From Nitrososphaerales archaeon (GTDB taxonomy: Archaea; Thermoproteota; Nitrososphaeria; Nitrososphaerales; CADDZS01), in contig JASHNZ010000058.1 of assembly GCA_030041355.1 (NCBI GenBank), forward strand, positions 150,720 to 214,719: a DNA stretch of 64,000 nucleotides, written 5' to 3'. How positions within the stretch are numbered: position 1 is the stretch's first letter; each line of letters opens with the position of its first letter. A program made the translations under genes and the position numbers. The notes under the pieces were generated by a model that was not told where the DNA came from, ran no database searches, and saw only the letters and a program-made list of their open reading frames with translations. Of the stretch, positions 8,484 to 17,527 are shown piece after piece.

Positions 8484-9404
8484 TTGGAAGTGCCAAAGAT
8501 TCTCGTAAGTGATTCAGTTTCGGAATCTGCTCTCAACATATTAAAGGAATCAGGTGTTGATTATGAGTACAAACCGGACATCGATGCAAGCTCGTTGTTA
8601 CAAACTATATCTAATTACGATGCTTTGGTGGTGAGAAGCAGGACCAAGGTCACGAAAGAAGTCTTAGAGAAGGGAAGTAACCTTCGAGTGATCGGGCGGG
8701 CGGGGGTGGGGCTGGACAATATTGATGTTCTGGTCGCGAAGGAAAGAAACATCAAGGTCGTAAATACGCCCGAAGCGCTAACGAATGCTGTTGCAGAGTT
8801 CACGATCGCTCTAATGCTCGATTTGGCGCGAAAAATAGCATTTGCAGACCATTCGATACGTCAAGGAAGGTGGATCAAGAATGTGCTGACCGGTAGCGAG
8901 CTGAAAGGGAAGATCTATGGAACAATCGGAATAGGCAGAATTGGTGCGAGGGTCGCAGAACTCGCTCATGCTTTCGGAATGAAGATAATGGCAAACGATG
9001 TAATACCCGTTCCGGCAACTTTAATCGAAAAGTTGCAACTGAAAGTATCCTCACAAGATGAAATCTTCGCCAAGGCTGATTACGTTGATTTGCATATCCC
9101 TCTCACGCCCGAGACAACCTATCTGGTTAACTATGAAAAACTGTGTAGGATGAAGAGCACCGCTTTCATCATCAACACCAGTCGGGGCAAAGTCGTGAGC
9201 GAGAGAGATTTGATAAGAGCTCTCAACGAAGACAGAATAGCAGGGGCGGCTCTCGATGTTTTTGAAAGTGAACCATTGACTCAATCAGAACTGCAAAAGA
9301 AGGACAAAGTCGTTCTTACACCGCATATAGCTGGACAAACGGAGGAAGCACAAAGCGAAGCGGGGCGACTGATTGTGGAGCTGGTGCTTGACAATTTGAA
9401 ATAA
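8484..9404 (+). CDS. serA: D-3-phosphoglycerate dehydrogenase-type D-2-hydroxyacid dehydrogenase
   Basis: An NAD-dependent 2-hydroxyacid dehydrogenase, probably the first step of serine synthesis from 3-phosphoglycerate. The NAD-binding GIGRIG is at 149-154, and the catalytic triad is seen as R234 (NTSRG), E263 (ESEP) and H281 (TPHIAG). At 306 residues it has only the catalytic core and no C-terminal ACT domain, so serine feedback through ACT is not expected. The start is either TTG 8484 or GTG 8490, which would begin MPKILVSD. Other D-hydroxyacid substrates remain possible. Confidence 0.85.
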   Translation: MEVPKILVSDSVSESALNILKESGVDYEYKPDIDASSLLQTISNYDALVVRSRTKVTKEVLEKGSNLRVIGRAGVGLDNIDVLVAKERNIKVVNTPEALTNAVAEFTIALMLDLARKIAFADHSIRQGRWIKNVLTGSELKGKIYGTIGIGRIGARVAELAHAFGMKIMANDVIPVPATLIEKLQLKVSSQDEIFAKADYVDLHIPLTPETTYLVNYEKLCRMKSTAFIINTSRGKVVSERDLIRALNEDRIAGAALDVFESEPLTQSELQKKDKVVLTPHIAGQTEEAQSEAGRLIVELVLDNLK

Positions 9405-9467
9405 TCTTCAAGCCTAAAATCTTATTTGGCATGTTTCAGTTGCTTGGGCTATAGTTAGTGACACTAG

Positions 9468-9923
9468 TTGTACAAACAAATTAACCGGGAATGGCGCTCG
9501 CTGATCAAAGCCGGATCCCCGGTCTTCAAGCAAAGAGGAATTTCTTGGCGACGCGGCCCCACGATAGTCAGGGCTGCGAGACCAAGCCGATTAGATCGCG
9601 CAAAGGCATTAGGATACAAAGCCAAACAGGGAATTATCGTCGTCCGAATCAAAGTTACGAGAGGGGGCATGCGCCAGAAGAGGCCGACGTCTGGGCGCAG
9701 ACCCAAACACATGGGAACGCTGAAAATAAAGGGGCATTTCAGCTCGCAGGACACCGCTGAGAGAAGGGTCGCCGAAAGATACCCGAACGCGAAAGTGCTT
9801 GGATCCTATCCTGTCTATCAAGACGGGAGGTTTATCTGGCATGAAGTTATCTTAGCAGATCTTCACCATCCTTCGATGAAGGCATCCTACGAAATCCGAA
9901 AGAGATTTCCTCTTGCTATGTGA
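9468..9923 (+). CDS. rpl15e: 50S ribosomal protein L15e
   Basis: A strongly basic 151-residue protein with the L15e hallmarks RGGMRQKRPTSGRRPKHMG and LGSYPVYQDGRFIWHEVIL. It is an archaeal/eukaryotic large-subunit protein with no bacterial counterpart. The TTG start at 9468 gives MYKQINREW. It is convergent with the flavoprotein gene, with only 7 bases between stops. Confidence 0.95.
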   Translation: MYKQINREWRSLIKAGSPVFKQRGISWRRGPTIVRAARPSRLDRAKALGYKAKQGIIVVRIKVTRGGMRQKRPTSGRRPKHMGTLKIKGHFSSQDTAERRVAERYPNAKVLGSYPVYQDGRFIWHEVILADLHHPSMKASYEIRKRFPLAM

Positions 9924-9930
9924 CAAAAAT

Positions 9931-11010
9931 CTACGCGGATTTTTCGCTGCTGTGACCCGGGAATAATTGCGCCTTTGGATCTACATATTTTTTCGCAACG
10001 TTAACGGCAAGAGCTGCCTGTGCAAAGCCCGTCGCAATTAGATTTAGCTTAACTGAATCACTCTGCGAAGCAATGTCTCCAGCTGCGAATATGCCAGGAA
10101 GGTTTGTCTCCATTCTGCCGTTCACCTTTATAGCTCGATTTTCCATCTGAAGCCCCCAGTTGGCGATCGGACCAAGATTTGCCTTAAATCCGATATTGAT
10201 CAGAATGCAGTCTACCGGAATAGCCTCCTCCTTGTTTGTTCGATTGTCAAAGATGACAGCTTGCTTCAAGTTGCTATCATCTCCGCTAACAGCCTTTAGC
10301 TCAGTAAAAGTCCGGACTGTGATCTGCGGGCTGGAATAGATTTCCTTTACGCTTTGTTCATGCGCTCTAAATTGGTCTCTTCGATGTATCAAGATTATGG
10401 ATTTTGTAACGTCTTTGAGATTGAGGGCCCAGTCGACAGCAGAATCGCCACCTCCAACAATTAACAGGTTCTTGTCTTTGAAGAAGGATTTGTGCTTGAC
10501 AAAATAGTAAATTCCGTTGCCTTCGAACTTTTCTTGGTTCTGAATGTTGAGCCTGTTGGGTGAAAACGAACCTACACCTGCAGTTACGAGTACGGCCTTC
10601 GTCGAGTAGCCTTTTTTCTCCGTAAAAACTGTGTAGGTGCCGTCAGAGTTCCGTACGAGATCGGTAGCTCTTTCTCCAAGAAGCATTTGAGGAGAATATC
10701 GGCTAGCTTGAGCGACTAGTTGTGCAACAAGGTCTCTGGCGAGAATCTCGGGATAGCCGGGCACATCAAAGATGTACTTCTCAGGATACAGGACGGCGAG
10801 CTGTCCGCCTGCTTCTGGCAGAGCGTCAAGGATTCGTGTTTTCATTTCCCTGAAACCGGAGTAATAGGCTGCGAAAAGGCCGCAGGGGCCCGCGCCTATT
10901 ATCAGAAGATCTGAAAGCTCAGGGTCAACAGGAAGTGACAAGTGTGTCTGAGATTGCGTCGGTGGTTGAACAATGACAGTGGGGTTTGCCTGTGTGGTCT
11001 GTTGCGCCAT
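9931..11010 (-). CDS. Ferredoxin/flavodoxin-NADP reductase-like flavoprotein (thioredoxin reductase fold)
   Basis: A two-dinucleotide-domain flavoprotein of 359 residues. The FAD motif GAGPCG is at 39-44, the NAD(P) motif GGGDSAVDWA at 186-195, and a second FAD contact GIFAAGDIA near 310. The CxxC redox pair found in true thioredoxin reductases is absent, which points to the type 2 ferredoxin-NADP reductase (YumC-like) group. Residues 1-33 are a low-complexity Gln/Thr/Pro extension. It could connect ferredoxin reduced by the 2-oxoacid oxidoreductase to NADP(H). A TATA-like TTATAAG lies in the upstream gap (11071-11077). Confidence 0.85.
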   Translation of the reverse strand: MAQQTTQANPTVIVQPPTQSQTHLSLPVDPELSDLLIIGAGPCGLFAAYYSGFREMKTRILDALPEAGGQLAVLYPEKYIFDVPGYPEILARDLVAQLVAQASRYSPQMLLGERATDLVRNSDGTYTVFTEKKGYSTKAVLVTAGVGSFSPNRLNIQNQEKFEGNGIYYFVKHKSFFKDKNLLIVGGGDSAVDWALNLKDVTKSIILIHRRDQFRAHEQSVKEIYSSPQITVRTFTELKAVSGDDSNLKQAVIFDNRTNKEEAIPVDCILINIGFKANLGPIANWGLQMENRAIKVNGRMETNLPGIFAAGDIASQSDSVKLNLIATGFAQAALAVNVAKKYVDPKAQLFPGHSSEKSA

Positions 11011-11090
11011 GAATCCAGCCTACCTTTGGAAAATTCTTTGGTTTCGTACTAATTTCAAAATTTGCTCTTATAAGATAACCCGTCTCGAAA

Positions 11091-11447
11091 CTAAAGCAAC
11101 TTTAGTTCGCCTGTAAACCGATCTGCTATCTCAGTTGGAAGAGGCCCGATTCCTAGACACGTCACGGTTCCGGGTTCGAGCTGTGTTAATCCGGCATCCT
11201 CGATCAGCGCATTTGGGATCTGCGCATCGTCAATCTGTCCTTTCAGAATTCGCAGTTCCTTTTCCGAATTTATCTTCACACAGATTTTTCGCTGATTCTC
11301 GGAAAACCAAGTTTCGACCCATTTTGGCTTGTATTTTCGGGCTTGTTCAAGAGAGGAAACAGAAGCGTGTGCGACCTGAACTGCGAGTTTTCCCTTACCC
11401 ATTTTGAGATCGTTTCTGACGACTATGACTTGTTTTAGTTCAGCCAA
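11091..11447 (-). CDS. pth2: Peptidyl-tRNA hydrolase, Pth2 type
   Basis: Releases peptides from prematurely dropped peptidyl-tRNA. The 118 residues match the archaeal/eukaryotic Pth2 family, with VVRNDLKMGKGKLAVQVAHA at 9-28, DAGLTQLEPGTVTCLGIGP near the C-terminus and no bacterial Pth features. The start ATG gives MAELKQVIVV. It is divergent from the geranylgeranyl reductase gene. Confidence 0.95.
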   Translation of the reverse strand: MAELKQVIVVRNDLKMGKGKLAVQVAHASVSSLEQARKYKPKWVETWFSENQRKICVKINSEKELRILKGQIDDAQIPNALIEDAGLTQLEPGTVTCLGIGPLPTEIADRFTGELKLL

Positions 11448-11587
11448 ATCCAGTGTTCACACTTTTCATTTGTGAAACATGCGCCAAAGACAACGAGAGT
11501 GATTTAATTAACAAGGTTGAAGACCTGCTTATTAGCTTCTCCAGAGAAGTATATTGTGACGGACAAGCGAAGCGTGGCTCTAGCTCA

Positions 11588-12763
11588 ATGGAAACAAACC
11601 AGCTTGACGACATGGCTAGTCTTGATGTTGCGATTTTGGGAGGCAGTATTGCCGGGCTTCTTGCTGGGAGAGAGCTTGCAGAAGAAGGCCTGGACGTCTC
11701 AGTTTTTGAGGAGCATCGGGAGATCGGAATCCCTGAGAAATGTGATGGTCTAGTAAGTGCCGCAGGAATTTCGAGGTTGGGTGTAGTTCCTCCGTCAAAT
11801 GTCATTCAAAACACGCTGAAGAAAGCGGTCTTTTTTTCTCCTTCTTTGAGGGAAATTTCGATTGATGCGAATAAACAAAACGTCATTGTGATGGACCGAA
11901 GCAAGTTTGACAAATTCTTGGCTGAGCGCGCAGCTAAGGCCGGCGCTAAGATCCATGTCGGGTGTAGAATCTCTCAATACTCTGAATCAGGTTCGCGTGT
12001 CTTCTTGAAAATCGAATCAGAGTCTCGGCCTTGCAAGATTCTTTTGGACTGTGGAGGTTATGAATCCTATATCTCAGGGGGCGGCAGGGCTCTTCAGGGT
12101 GGCCAATATCTTGTTTGTGGAAATTGGTTCGAAAAGAGTTCCGTTGAAGTGTACATAGATCCTGACAAATATCCCGGATTCTTCAAGTGGGTAATACCGA
12201 TCTCAAGCGATGTCGCAAAAATCGGAGTGGCTGGGGACGGCATAAACACCTTCCAACTACTCGACAAATTTGCTAAAGAAAAGGATGCACAGGTTCTAAG
12301 GAAGATGGCTGCCCCTGTTCTCTGCTTTGGGACGCTCAAGTCTTTTCTTAAGGGCAGGGTGGTGAGAGCAGGCGACGCTGCGGGTCAAGCAAAGCCTACA
12401 ACGGGTGGCGGAATCTTTACAGGTGGTTTGGGTGGAATTCTCGCCGGCAAGGCCGCTGCTAGAGCAATCAAAGAAAATAATCCAGACACACTTTCATCAT
12501 ACGAGGACGAGTGGAGAAGTCAGTTCGGAAGAGAATTTAGCCTTCAAGGTCGCGCGCGATCATTTTTTTCAAAATTAAAGGCAGATCAAGTGGACAGACT
12601 ATTCGAAATGGTCGCTTCCTCAGAGATCCCGAAGAGAATTTCAGAAGAGGCAGATTTTGATTCCCATTCGATAGCGATAGCAAAGGCCTTCGGGCTCGCG
12701 AACATAGTCTCTACATTCGGAATGTTTTTCGCAGATGAATTAAAGGAGCTAATCGGGCGTTAG
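11588..12763 (+). CDS. Geranylgeranyl reductase family flavoprotein
   Basis: An FAD-dependent reductase of the archaeal lipid geranylgeranyl reductase family, which saturates the isoprenoid chains of membrane ether lipids. The FAD motif AILGGSIAG is at about 13-21, the family signature PEKCDGL at about 47-53, and a GDAAGQ FAD-ribityl motif is in the middle. The first G of the usual GAGPAG is retained but the rest is GGSIAG. The frame is open back to GTG 11453, only 5 bases from divergent pth2, but that extension would leave no promoter room; I prefer ATG 11588 (or 11612), giving 391 residues. Confidence 0.85.
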   Translation: METNQLDDMASLDVAILGGSIAGLLAGRELAEEGLDVSVFEEHREIGIPEKCDGLVSAAGISRLGVVPPSNVIQNTLKKAVFFSPSLREISIDANKQNVIVMDRSKFDKFLAERAAKAGAKIHVGCRISQYSESGSRVFLKIESESRPCKILLDCGGYESYISGGGRALQGGQYLVCGNWFEKSSVEVYIDPDKYPGFFKWVIPISSDVAKIGVAGDGINTFQLLDKFAKEKDAQVLRKMAAPVLCFGTLKSFLKGRVVRAGDAAGQAKPTTGGGIFTGGLGGILAGKAAARAIKENNPDTLSSYEDEWRSQFGREFSLQGRARSFFSKLKADQVDRLFEMVASSEIPKRISEEADFDSHSIAIAKAFGLANIVSTFGMFFADELKELIGR

Positions 12764-13086
12764 TTTAGGCGGGCAGGAACACACCTTAAGATCCTGACTG
12801 TTGGGCTACTTCCCTGGAACTCCACTGCTGGCGGATCTAACCTAATAGTCCGGGCAACGCTCTGCTTGGTTAGTGATTTCAGGCTAATAATCAATCGCGT
12901 ATTTTTAGTGTATTGCATTAGATGCGGTCGTATGCATGCGATTGATGCTAAAAGAATCCTATTCGCTTATGCAAAAAGATTCCGAGATGACATCTTTTGC
13001 GATCGGCTCAGAACTTACTGTTGGCAATTCTGGCCCTTGGCGCAAAGCATATTATCGCAATTTGCCAAATAACTCTGTTTAGACTG
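12764..13086. other. 323-base intergenic region with a long-range inverted repeat
   Basis: No convincing gene is seen here. One plus frame is open across most of it but its product looks unnatural (aromatic, Arg/Cys rich, no start or ribosome site). The segment contains a perfect 9-base inverted repeat ATCAATCGC / GCGATTGAT (12890-12898 with 12938-12946) enclosing a small GCAT-TAG-ATGC hairpin. Its role is unknown. Confidence 0.4.
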
Positions 13087-13275
13087 TTGTCGACCACCGA
13101 AAAACAGATCCAGCTTCCTGTCTGCACCTCATGTAACAGGCCCATAATGCCCGGAGAAAGGGCGGTCAAATTCTATTGTCCAAACTGCGGTGAAGTTTTA
13201 ATCTGGCGAAATGAGAAATGCCGAAGGTTTTCAAGACCTTATCGCTGCGTTAATTGCAGCTACGAGGGTCCATAG
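13087..13275 (+). CDS. Small two-zinc-finger protein (HVO_2753-like)
   Basis: A 62-residue protein with two zinc-binding units: CTSC and CPNC, followed by a C-terminal CRR...CVNC. The sequence ends NCSYEGP, the usual end of this archaeal family, which is widespread next to the aEF1-beta gene as here. The function is unclear; a member in Haloferax affects swarming and biofilm formation. An upstream ATG-like frame would start at 12997, but that adds a hydrophobic, non-family extension; TTG 13087 gives MSTTEKQIQLPVCTSC. Confidence 0.8.
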   Translation: MSTTEKQIQLPVCTSCNRPIMPGERAVKFYCPNCGEVLIWRNEKCRRFSRPYRCVNCSYEGP

Positions 13276-13326
13276 TGAGCGGTCTTCTGGGAAACGAACT
13301 TTGCTAGTTTGATTTGTTTGGAGCGG

Positions 13327-13617
13327 ATGGGTTTGCCAAATTTGTTGGTTAGAGTGAAAATTATGCCGAAGGAGGCGGAGATAAAGCCTCCTCAGATTTT
13401 AGGAAGCATTCAGGGAAAAAACAGACAGATTGTGGTGCGATCCTCGAAAGAAGAACCAATAGCTTTTGGCTTGGTGGCACTTATAGCTGATTTTGTGACC
13501 GATGACAAGGCTGGAGCGATGGAGGAAATAGAAAACGCAATAAGGAGCTCGGACTTGGTTGGTGAGTTCGAAGTCCTCGGCGCAAGTAGAATTTCTGCAG
13601 ACGTGAAGAAAAAATAA
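13327..13617 (+). CDS. ef1b: Elongation factor 1-beta (aEF-1B)
   Basis: The nucleotide exchange factor that reloads aEF1-alpha with GTP. The 96-residue product has the archaeal pattern: a start strand LLVRVKIMPKEAE, the central EPIAFGLVALIADFVTDD, and the C-terminal GEFEVLGASRI. ATG 13327 is chosen over an upstream frame opening at 13309. It follows the zinc-finger gene by 51 bases, a conserved archaeal pair, and is convergent with the DJ-1-like gene. Confidence 0.93.
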   Translation: MGLPNLLVRVKIMPKEAEIKPPQILGSIQGKNRQIVVRSSKEEPIAFGLVALIADFVTDDKAGAMEEIENAIRSSDLVGEFEVLGASRISADVKKK

Positions 13618-13694
13618 AAAGAAGGATCAGATCAGAAACTGACAGGCTACCGGACGTGAAGACTCTCAATATCTGTGAGAAAATAGCTCGAAGG

Positions 13695-14432
13695 CTATTT
13701 GGCTGTTTTGTATGAATATTGAAAGTATTCGATCTGCTTTCTAATTTTCTTTGCTCCATCCTTACCCGCATATTTTTCGCATAAGTACATTCCAAGATCC
13801 AACGCAGCCGTCACCCCACCTGCTGTTATCACGTCTCCTTCATCAACTATCCTCTGATTTCTAATAACGCGGGAACAATATTTCGCTAGCAAGTCGAATG
13901 CGTTATGATGCGTCGTAGCTTTCTTTCCTTCTAGGAATCCAGCGGCACCTAGCACTAAGGCACCCGTGCAAACCGATACTTTTAGACTTGAATTCTCAGC
14001 CGTTTTAATCCAATTTATGAATGGCGTGTTCTTGACCAAAATGCGACTACCTGGGCCTCCAGGAATGATGACAATGTTGTAACTTCTAAGCGACTTACCA
14101 AACTTATCTGCTATGATCCGCAATCCTATCTGATCCTTTACAACCTTCTGCTTGAATGCGCAGACATCCCACTTTAAATTTGGTACCAGTTCCAATGTCT
14201 TCAGTTTAGTGATCGGTTCGAACGCTCCAATAAAATCAAATGTTGTCATTCCATCATAGATAATGAAAGCTACTTTCAATTCTCGCTCAAGCTCATGTTT
14301 GATCTGTTCCAGTTTCATTTTTGCTGCAATTCCTGGTTCATTTGCTTTCTCAAGCGAAGAACGAAAGAATGAGAGTGCCGATAAAACAATTTCCGGAGCC
14401 TGGACCTTGTTAATGGCTTGGTAACAGGTCAA
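13695..14432 (-). CDS. DJ-1/PfpI superfamily protein
   Basis: A class I glutamine amidotransferase-like protein of the DJ-1/PfpI group. The core runs from about residue 52 (VAFIIYDGMTTFDF) to 235. The nucleophile cysteine is C155 in SVCTGALVLGAAG, followed by a histidine pair at 175-176 and ITAGGVTAALDLGMYL. This arrangement resembles isocyanide hydratase and ThiJ-like members rather than chaperone-type PfpI. The first ~50 residues are an unusual helical extension; an internal ATG at residue 39 (14318) is an alternative start. Substrate not predictable. Confidence 0.8.
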   Translation of the reverse strand: MTCYQAINKVQAPEIVLSALSFFRSSLEKANEPGIAAKMKLEQIKHELERELKVAFIIYDGMTTFDFIGAFEPITKLKTLELVPNLKWDVCAFKQKVVKDQIGLRIIADKFGKSLRSYNIVIIPGGPGSRILVKNTPFINWIKTAENSSLKVSVCTGALVLGAAGFLEGKKATTHHNAFDLLAKYCSRVIRNQRIVDEGDVITAGGVTAALDLGMYLCEKYAGKDGAKKIRKQIEYFQYSYKTAK

Positions 14433-14482
14433 CGGTAGGCAAGTTGCGGTTAATCTCTGGATAGTCTAAAGGTATATCAATC

Positions 14483-14773
14483 ATGCAAGCAATGGAACAA
14501 AGCAGCTTACAAGTCCGGGAGTCTCTAGTGATGAAATATCCTCTTAGGAACATAGTGTACGAGAAAATGAAACAGGATAACGCCATGACTGATAAGGATC
14601 TTCTCGCAGAGCTTCAGCGAGATGGCGAGGACATTGCAATGAGGGATTTGAATAAAGTTCTGATGCAGCTTGAGATCTTGGGCTTGGTCACTTTAAGATG
14701 GCAGACGAAAGACAAGAGACGGATTGAACTCGTCAGAGCAGGCGGTCAGGTACAACGGGTCCCTGGCGAATAG
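14483..14773 (+). CDS. Small winged helix-turn-helix protein
   Basis: A 96-residue protein that looks like one winged-helix DNA-binding domain: helices around 18-32 and 36-48, a recognition helix MRDLNKVLMQLEILGLV (about 54-70), then a wing LRWQTKDKRRIELV. No effector domain is present. Divergent from the DJ-1 gene across 50 bases, so it could regulate itself or that neighbour. Target unknown. Confidence 0.65.
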   Translation: MQAMEQSSLQVRESLVMKYPLRNIVYEKMKQDNAMTDKDLLAELQRDGEDIAMRDLNKVLMQLEILGLVTLRWQTKDKRRIELVRAGGQVQRVPGE

Positions 14774-14926
14774 GCAAGTCTGGCTTTCGCCAAGGTCAAC
14801 TGCGCCCGTTGTTGTTCGGTCGAAATTACTTTTTTAGGGCCTCGCAATTCTAATGTTTGCGCTATGAATTATATTTTGTTAGCTTATGATTTCGTGCTTT
14901 AAACAGCTAACTGGGGATGCAATTCA

Positions 14927-15955
14927 GTGGGGGTAAACCTAAGAGACATCGCCGAGCCCAAAAAGATCTCGCTTGAAGACCTGAAAGGAAGGAGCCTTGC
15001 TATCGATGCTTTCAACACACTCTATCAATTTCTCTCAATCATACGAGGCGAGAGCGGAGATCTTCTAAAGGACAGCAAAGGGAATGTCACCAGTCATCTG
15101 AGTGGTCTCTTTTACCGAAGCATGAATCTCTTGGACATTGGGATCAAACTAGTCTACATTTTTGATGGAGAGCCCCCTAAGCTAAAACACGCGGAAATCC
15201 TGCGCAGAGCCGAAATCAAGAAGGAGGCTGCCTCTCTATACACGGAAGCTGTTGCCAGAAATGATCTGGTGGCTGCCAAGAGATATGCCTCTGCGACGGC
15301 TTATTTAGATAAGGCGATGATCCAGGATTCAAAGAAGCTTTTGGATCTGATGGGAATCCCCTGGATTCAAGCGCCTTCCGAAGGTGAGGCAACAGCTGCG
15401 CATCTCGCAAAAAACGGGATGGTTGATTATGCGGCCAGCCAAGATTATGATAGCCTCCTCTTTGGGGCACCGAGACTCGCGCGGAATGTTACAATCTCCG
15501 GAAAAAGAAAGCTTCCCAATCGCAATATTCGCGTTGACGTTATTCCAGAAACTGTCGTCCTTCAGGATGTGCTGACAGAAAATGGCATATCGCAAGAACA
15601 ATTGATCGAAATTGCACTGATCTTGGGAACAGATTTCAATCACCCTGATTTCAAAGGAATAGGCCCTGCGACCGCTCTAAAACTGGTCAAGAAATATGGA
15701 AAGATCGACGACATCCCGGAGCTGAAAGACAAAATTAAATTCGACCCATTAGAAATTCGCGAGATCTTTCTTCATCCCCTGGTGGTTACTCCTTCGAGAT
15801 CAGAACTCGAAGAAAGACCGCCCCAGAAGGAAGAGATATTCGATTATCTGTGCAAGGAGCACGACTTTTCTGAGGACCGAATAAAATCTTCCTTTGCAAA
15901 ATTAGAAGAAAAGAAAAAAGTCGAGAGCCAATCCCTGGAACAGTGGTTTCGGTAG
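14927..15955 (+). CDS. fen: Flap endonuclease 1
   Basis: Structure-specific 5' flap nuclease for Okazaki fragment maturation and repair. The metal-binding acidic residues are visible: D27 (LAIDAFN), D80 (IFDGEPP), E152 and E154 (PSEGEA), D173 and D175 (SQDYDSLL), and D in LGTDFNHPDF. A PCNA-binding PIP box QSLEQWF lies at 335-341, right at the C-terminus. The start is GTG 14927, giving the family N-terminus MGVNLRDI with the glycine needed after methionine removal. TATA-like AATTATATTTT is at 14867-14877. The 3' end overlaps the next gene by 13 bases. Confidence 0.96.
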   Translation: MGVNLRDIAEPKKISLEDLKGRSLAIDAFNTLYQFLSIIRGESGDLLKDSKGNVTSHLSGLFYRSMNLLDIGIKLVYIFDGEPPKLKHAEILRRAEIKKEAASLYTEAVARNDLVAAKRYASATAYLDKAMIQDSKKLLDLMGIPWIQAPSEGEATAAHLAKNGMVDYAASQDYDSLLFGAPRLARNVTISGKRKLPNRNIRVDVIPETVVLQDVLTENGISQEQLIEIALILGTDFNHPDFKGIGPATALKLVKKYGKIDDIPELKDKIKFDPLEIREIFLHPLVVTPSRSELEERPPQKEEIFDYLCKEHDFSEDRIKSSFAKLEEKKKVESQSLEQWFR

Positions 15956-16653
15956 AGACAACCTTGGACCCGAAGGCTAACCTCATAGAAAGCCTGAAAC
16001 GAGAAGGCTTATTGAAATCCAAAACCGTTGAACAAGCTCTTCTGAGCATAAGAAGAGAGGATTTTGTCTGGCCAGGTTATGGTGGCTCGGCATATTTTGA
16101 CGAACCCCTTCCCCTGGGAGATACTGGACAGACTATTTCCGCCCCTCACATGGTCACAATTATGCTCGAGGAAGCCGAGCTCTGTCAAGGGCTAAAAGTG
16201 CTCGAGATCGGAACAGGCAGTGGATATAATGCCGCATTGATTGCTGAGATTGTGTCGAAGAGAGCTAAAGAAATAGATCAACCACTTGTAGTCACGATTG
16301 AACGAAATGCCAAACTTGTGCAATTTGCTAAAGAAAACGTGAAGCGGGCAGGGTTCGAAAAGACTGTTCAAGTAGTCGAGGGGGATGGATCTCTTGGTTA
16401 TCCACAGGAATCGAATGAAATGATCTATGATAGGATCTTTGTGACAGCTGGCGCTCCTTTTATTCCTCCCTTTCTAGAAAAACAGCTTAAACCAGAGGGC
16501 ATAATTCTTGTTCCAGTCGGTGAGATGCCGTACCAAACTTTAATCAAAGCCAAGAAGGTCGAAATAGCGAGAAAAAAGTACGAACTAAAAAAACAGAAGC
16601 TCATGGGGGTTATGTTTGTGCCATTACTAGGTGAGAGCGCGTATCAGTCTTAG
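15943..16653 (+). CDS. pcm: Protein-L-isoaspartate O-methyltransferase
   Basis: SAM-dependent repair methyltransferase for isoaspartyl residues in aged proteins. The 236-residue protein has the family signature GQTISAPHMV (62-71), the SAM motif LEIGTGSGYNAALI (87-100) and a VTAGAPFIPPFL segment later. GTG 15943 lies within the end of fen; no nearer start preserves the N-terminal helix. It is probably cotranscribed with fen. Confidence 0.93.
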   Translation: MVSVETTLDPKANLIESLKREGLLKSKTVEQALLSIRREDFVWPGYGGSAYFDEPLPLGDTGQTISAPHMVTIMLEEAELCQGLKVLEIGTGSGYNAALIAEIVSKRAKEIDQPLVVTIERNAKLVQFAKENVKRAGFEKTVQVVEGDGSLGYPQESNEMIYDRIFVTAGAPFIPPFLEKQLKPEGIILVPVGEMPYQTLIKAKKVEIARKKYELKKQKLMGVMFVPLLGESAYQS

Positions 16654-16693
16654 GGCAACTTAGTCTGGAGTGTACACTTTGCAGTAGACGAGC

Positions 16694-17413
16694 TCACGAA
16701 GTGCTTGCTTTCAAAGCTCGCCATGCTAATCCCGCAATGATTCCTCCAATGATCGGCCCTATCCAGAAGATATACCAGTCAGTAAAAGCGCCGCTCAGAT
16801 TAAGCGCGCCGGCCACAACGATTGGCCCTGTTGCTCGAGCCGGATTCGCAGCAGCACCTGTCAACGGGCCAGCGATGAAAACATCGCACAGAAGAATCAA
16901 ACCGACGAATAAACCTGCCAGCCTTGGTGCTCTTTGGTCGACAATCGTGAAATAGACGACGAAGACTAGGAAGAATGTGATTATGGCTTCGGCAAGTATT
17001 CCAGTGCCGATCTGCGATGCTGACGTGAGAGTATGTGAAGGTGAACCCCAGTAAACCGCATTGCCCGCGGACCTTGGAGCCACAGCCACTAGCGAAAACG
17101 CCCCTAGAATCGCACCCAAGACCTCTGCTACAATATATGGAATGACGTCCCTAGCGGGAATCTTGCCACCAACAAGAAGACCTATTGTAACCGCAGGGTT
17201 TAGAGCTCCGCCGGAAATTGCCAGTGTCGCACTGATGGAGATACCTAGACCGATTCCATTCCCCAGTGCCGCTATCAGGAGGGCTGCGCCTGGGTCAGTG
17301 GCTCCAAATGCAACATACGCTCCGACAGACGAGCCGGCGCCTACAAATACAAACATGTACGTCCCTATAAATTCTGCAAGTAATTTCTTCTCTAATTTTG
17401 AAACTTCAGACAT
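16694..17413 (-). CDS. Aquaporin/MIP family channel
   Basis: A 239-residue membrane channel with six predicted transmembrane helices and both half-helix motifs: SGGALNPAVT (NPA 72-74) and AAANPARATG (NPA 190-192, selectivity arginine R193). Twelve residues before the second NPA, where water-specific AqpZ has a histidine, this protein has V178. Archaeal AqpM also lacks that histidine, so a wider pore passing other small solutes is possible. It is monocistronic, convergent with pcm. Confidence 0.9.
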   Translation of the reverse strand: MSEVSKLEKKLLAEFIGTYMFVFVGAGSSVGAYVAFGATDPGAALLIAALGNGIGLGISISATLAISGGALNPAVTIGLLVGGKIPARDVIPYIVAEVLGAILGAFSLVAVAPRSAGNAVYWGSPSHTLTSASQIGTGILAEAIITFFLVFVVYFTIVDQRAPRLAGLFVGLILLCDVFIAGPLTGAAANPARATGPIVVAGALNLSGAFTDWYIFWIGPIIGGIIAGLAWRALKASTS

Positions 17414-17527
17414 CCCTCATATCTCCGATTTGGAGCATTGAGATAAATGCGAGAAAGTTAATGCAGAGGGTGAAATTTGCTAGACCAACTGCATATCAAG
17501 ACGGTTGTCAGATAAGGCATGGGAGCA

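Noticed and set aside
11453..11587. 45-residue N-terminal extension of the geranylgeranyl reductase, with ICETC and YCDGQ motifs
   Set aside because: It would begin 5 bases from the divergent pth2 start, leaving no promoter; the FAD-binding strand begins right after ATG 11588.
12866..13072. 68-codon plus-strand frame before the zinc-finger gene
   Set aside because: Unnatural composition, TTG start without ribosome site, and overlap with a strong inverted repeat; no family resemblance.
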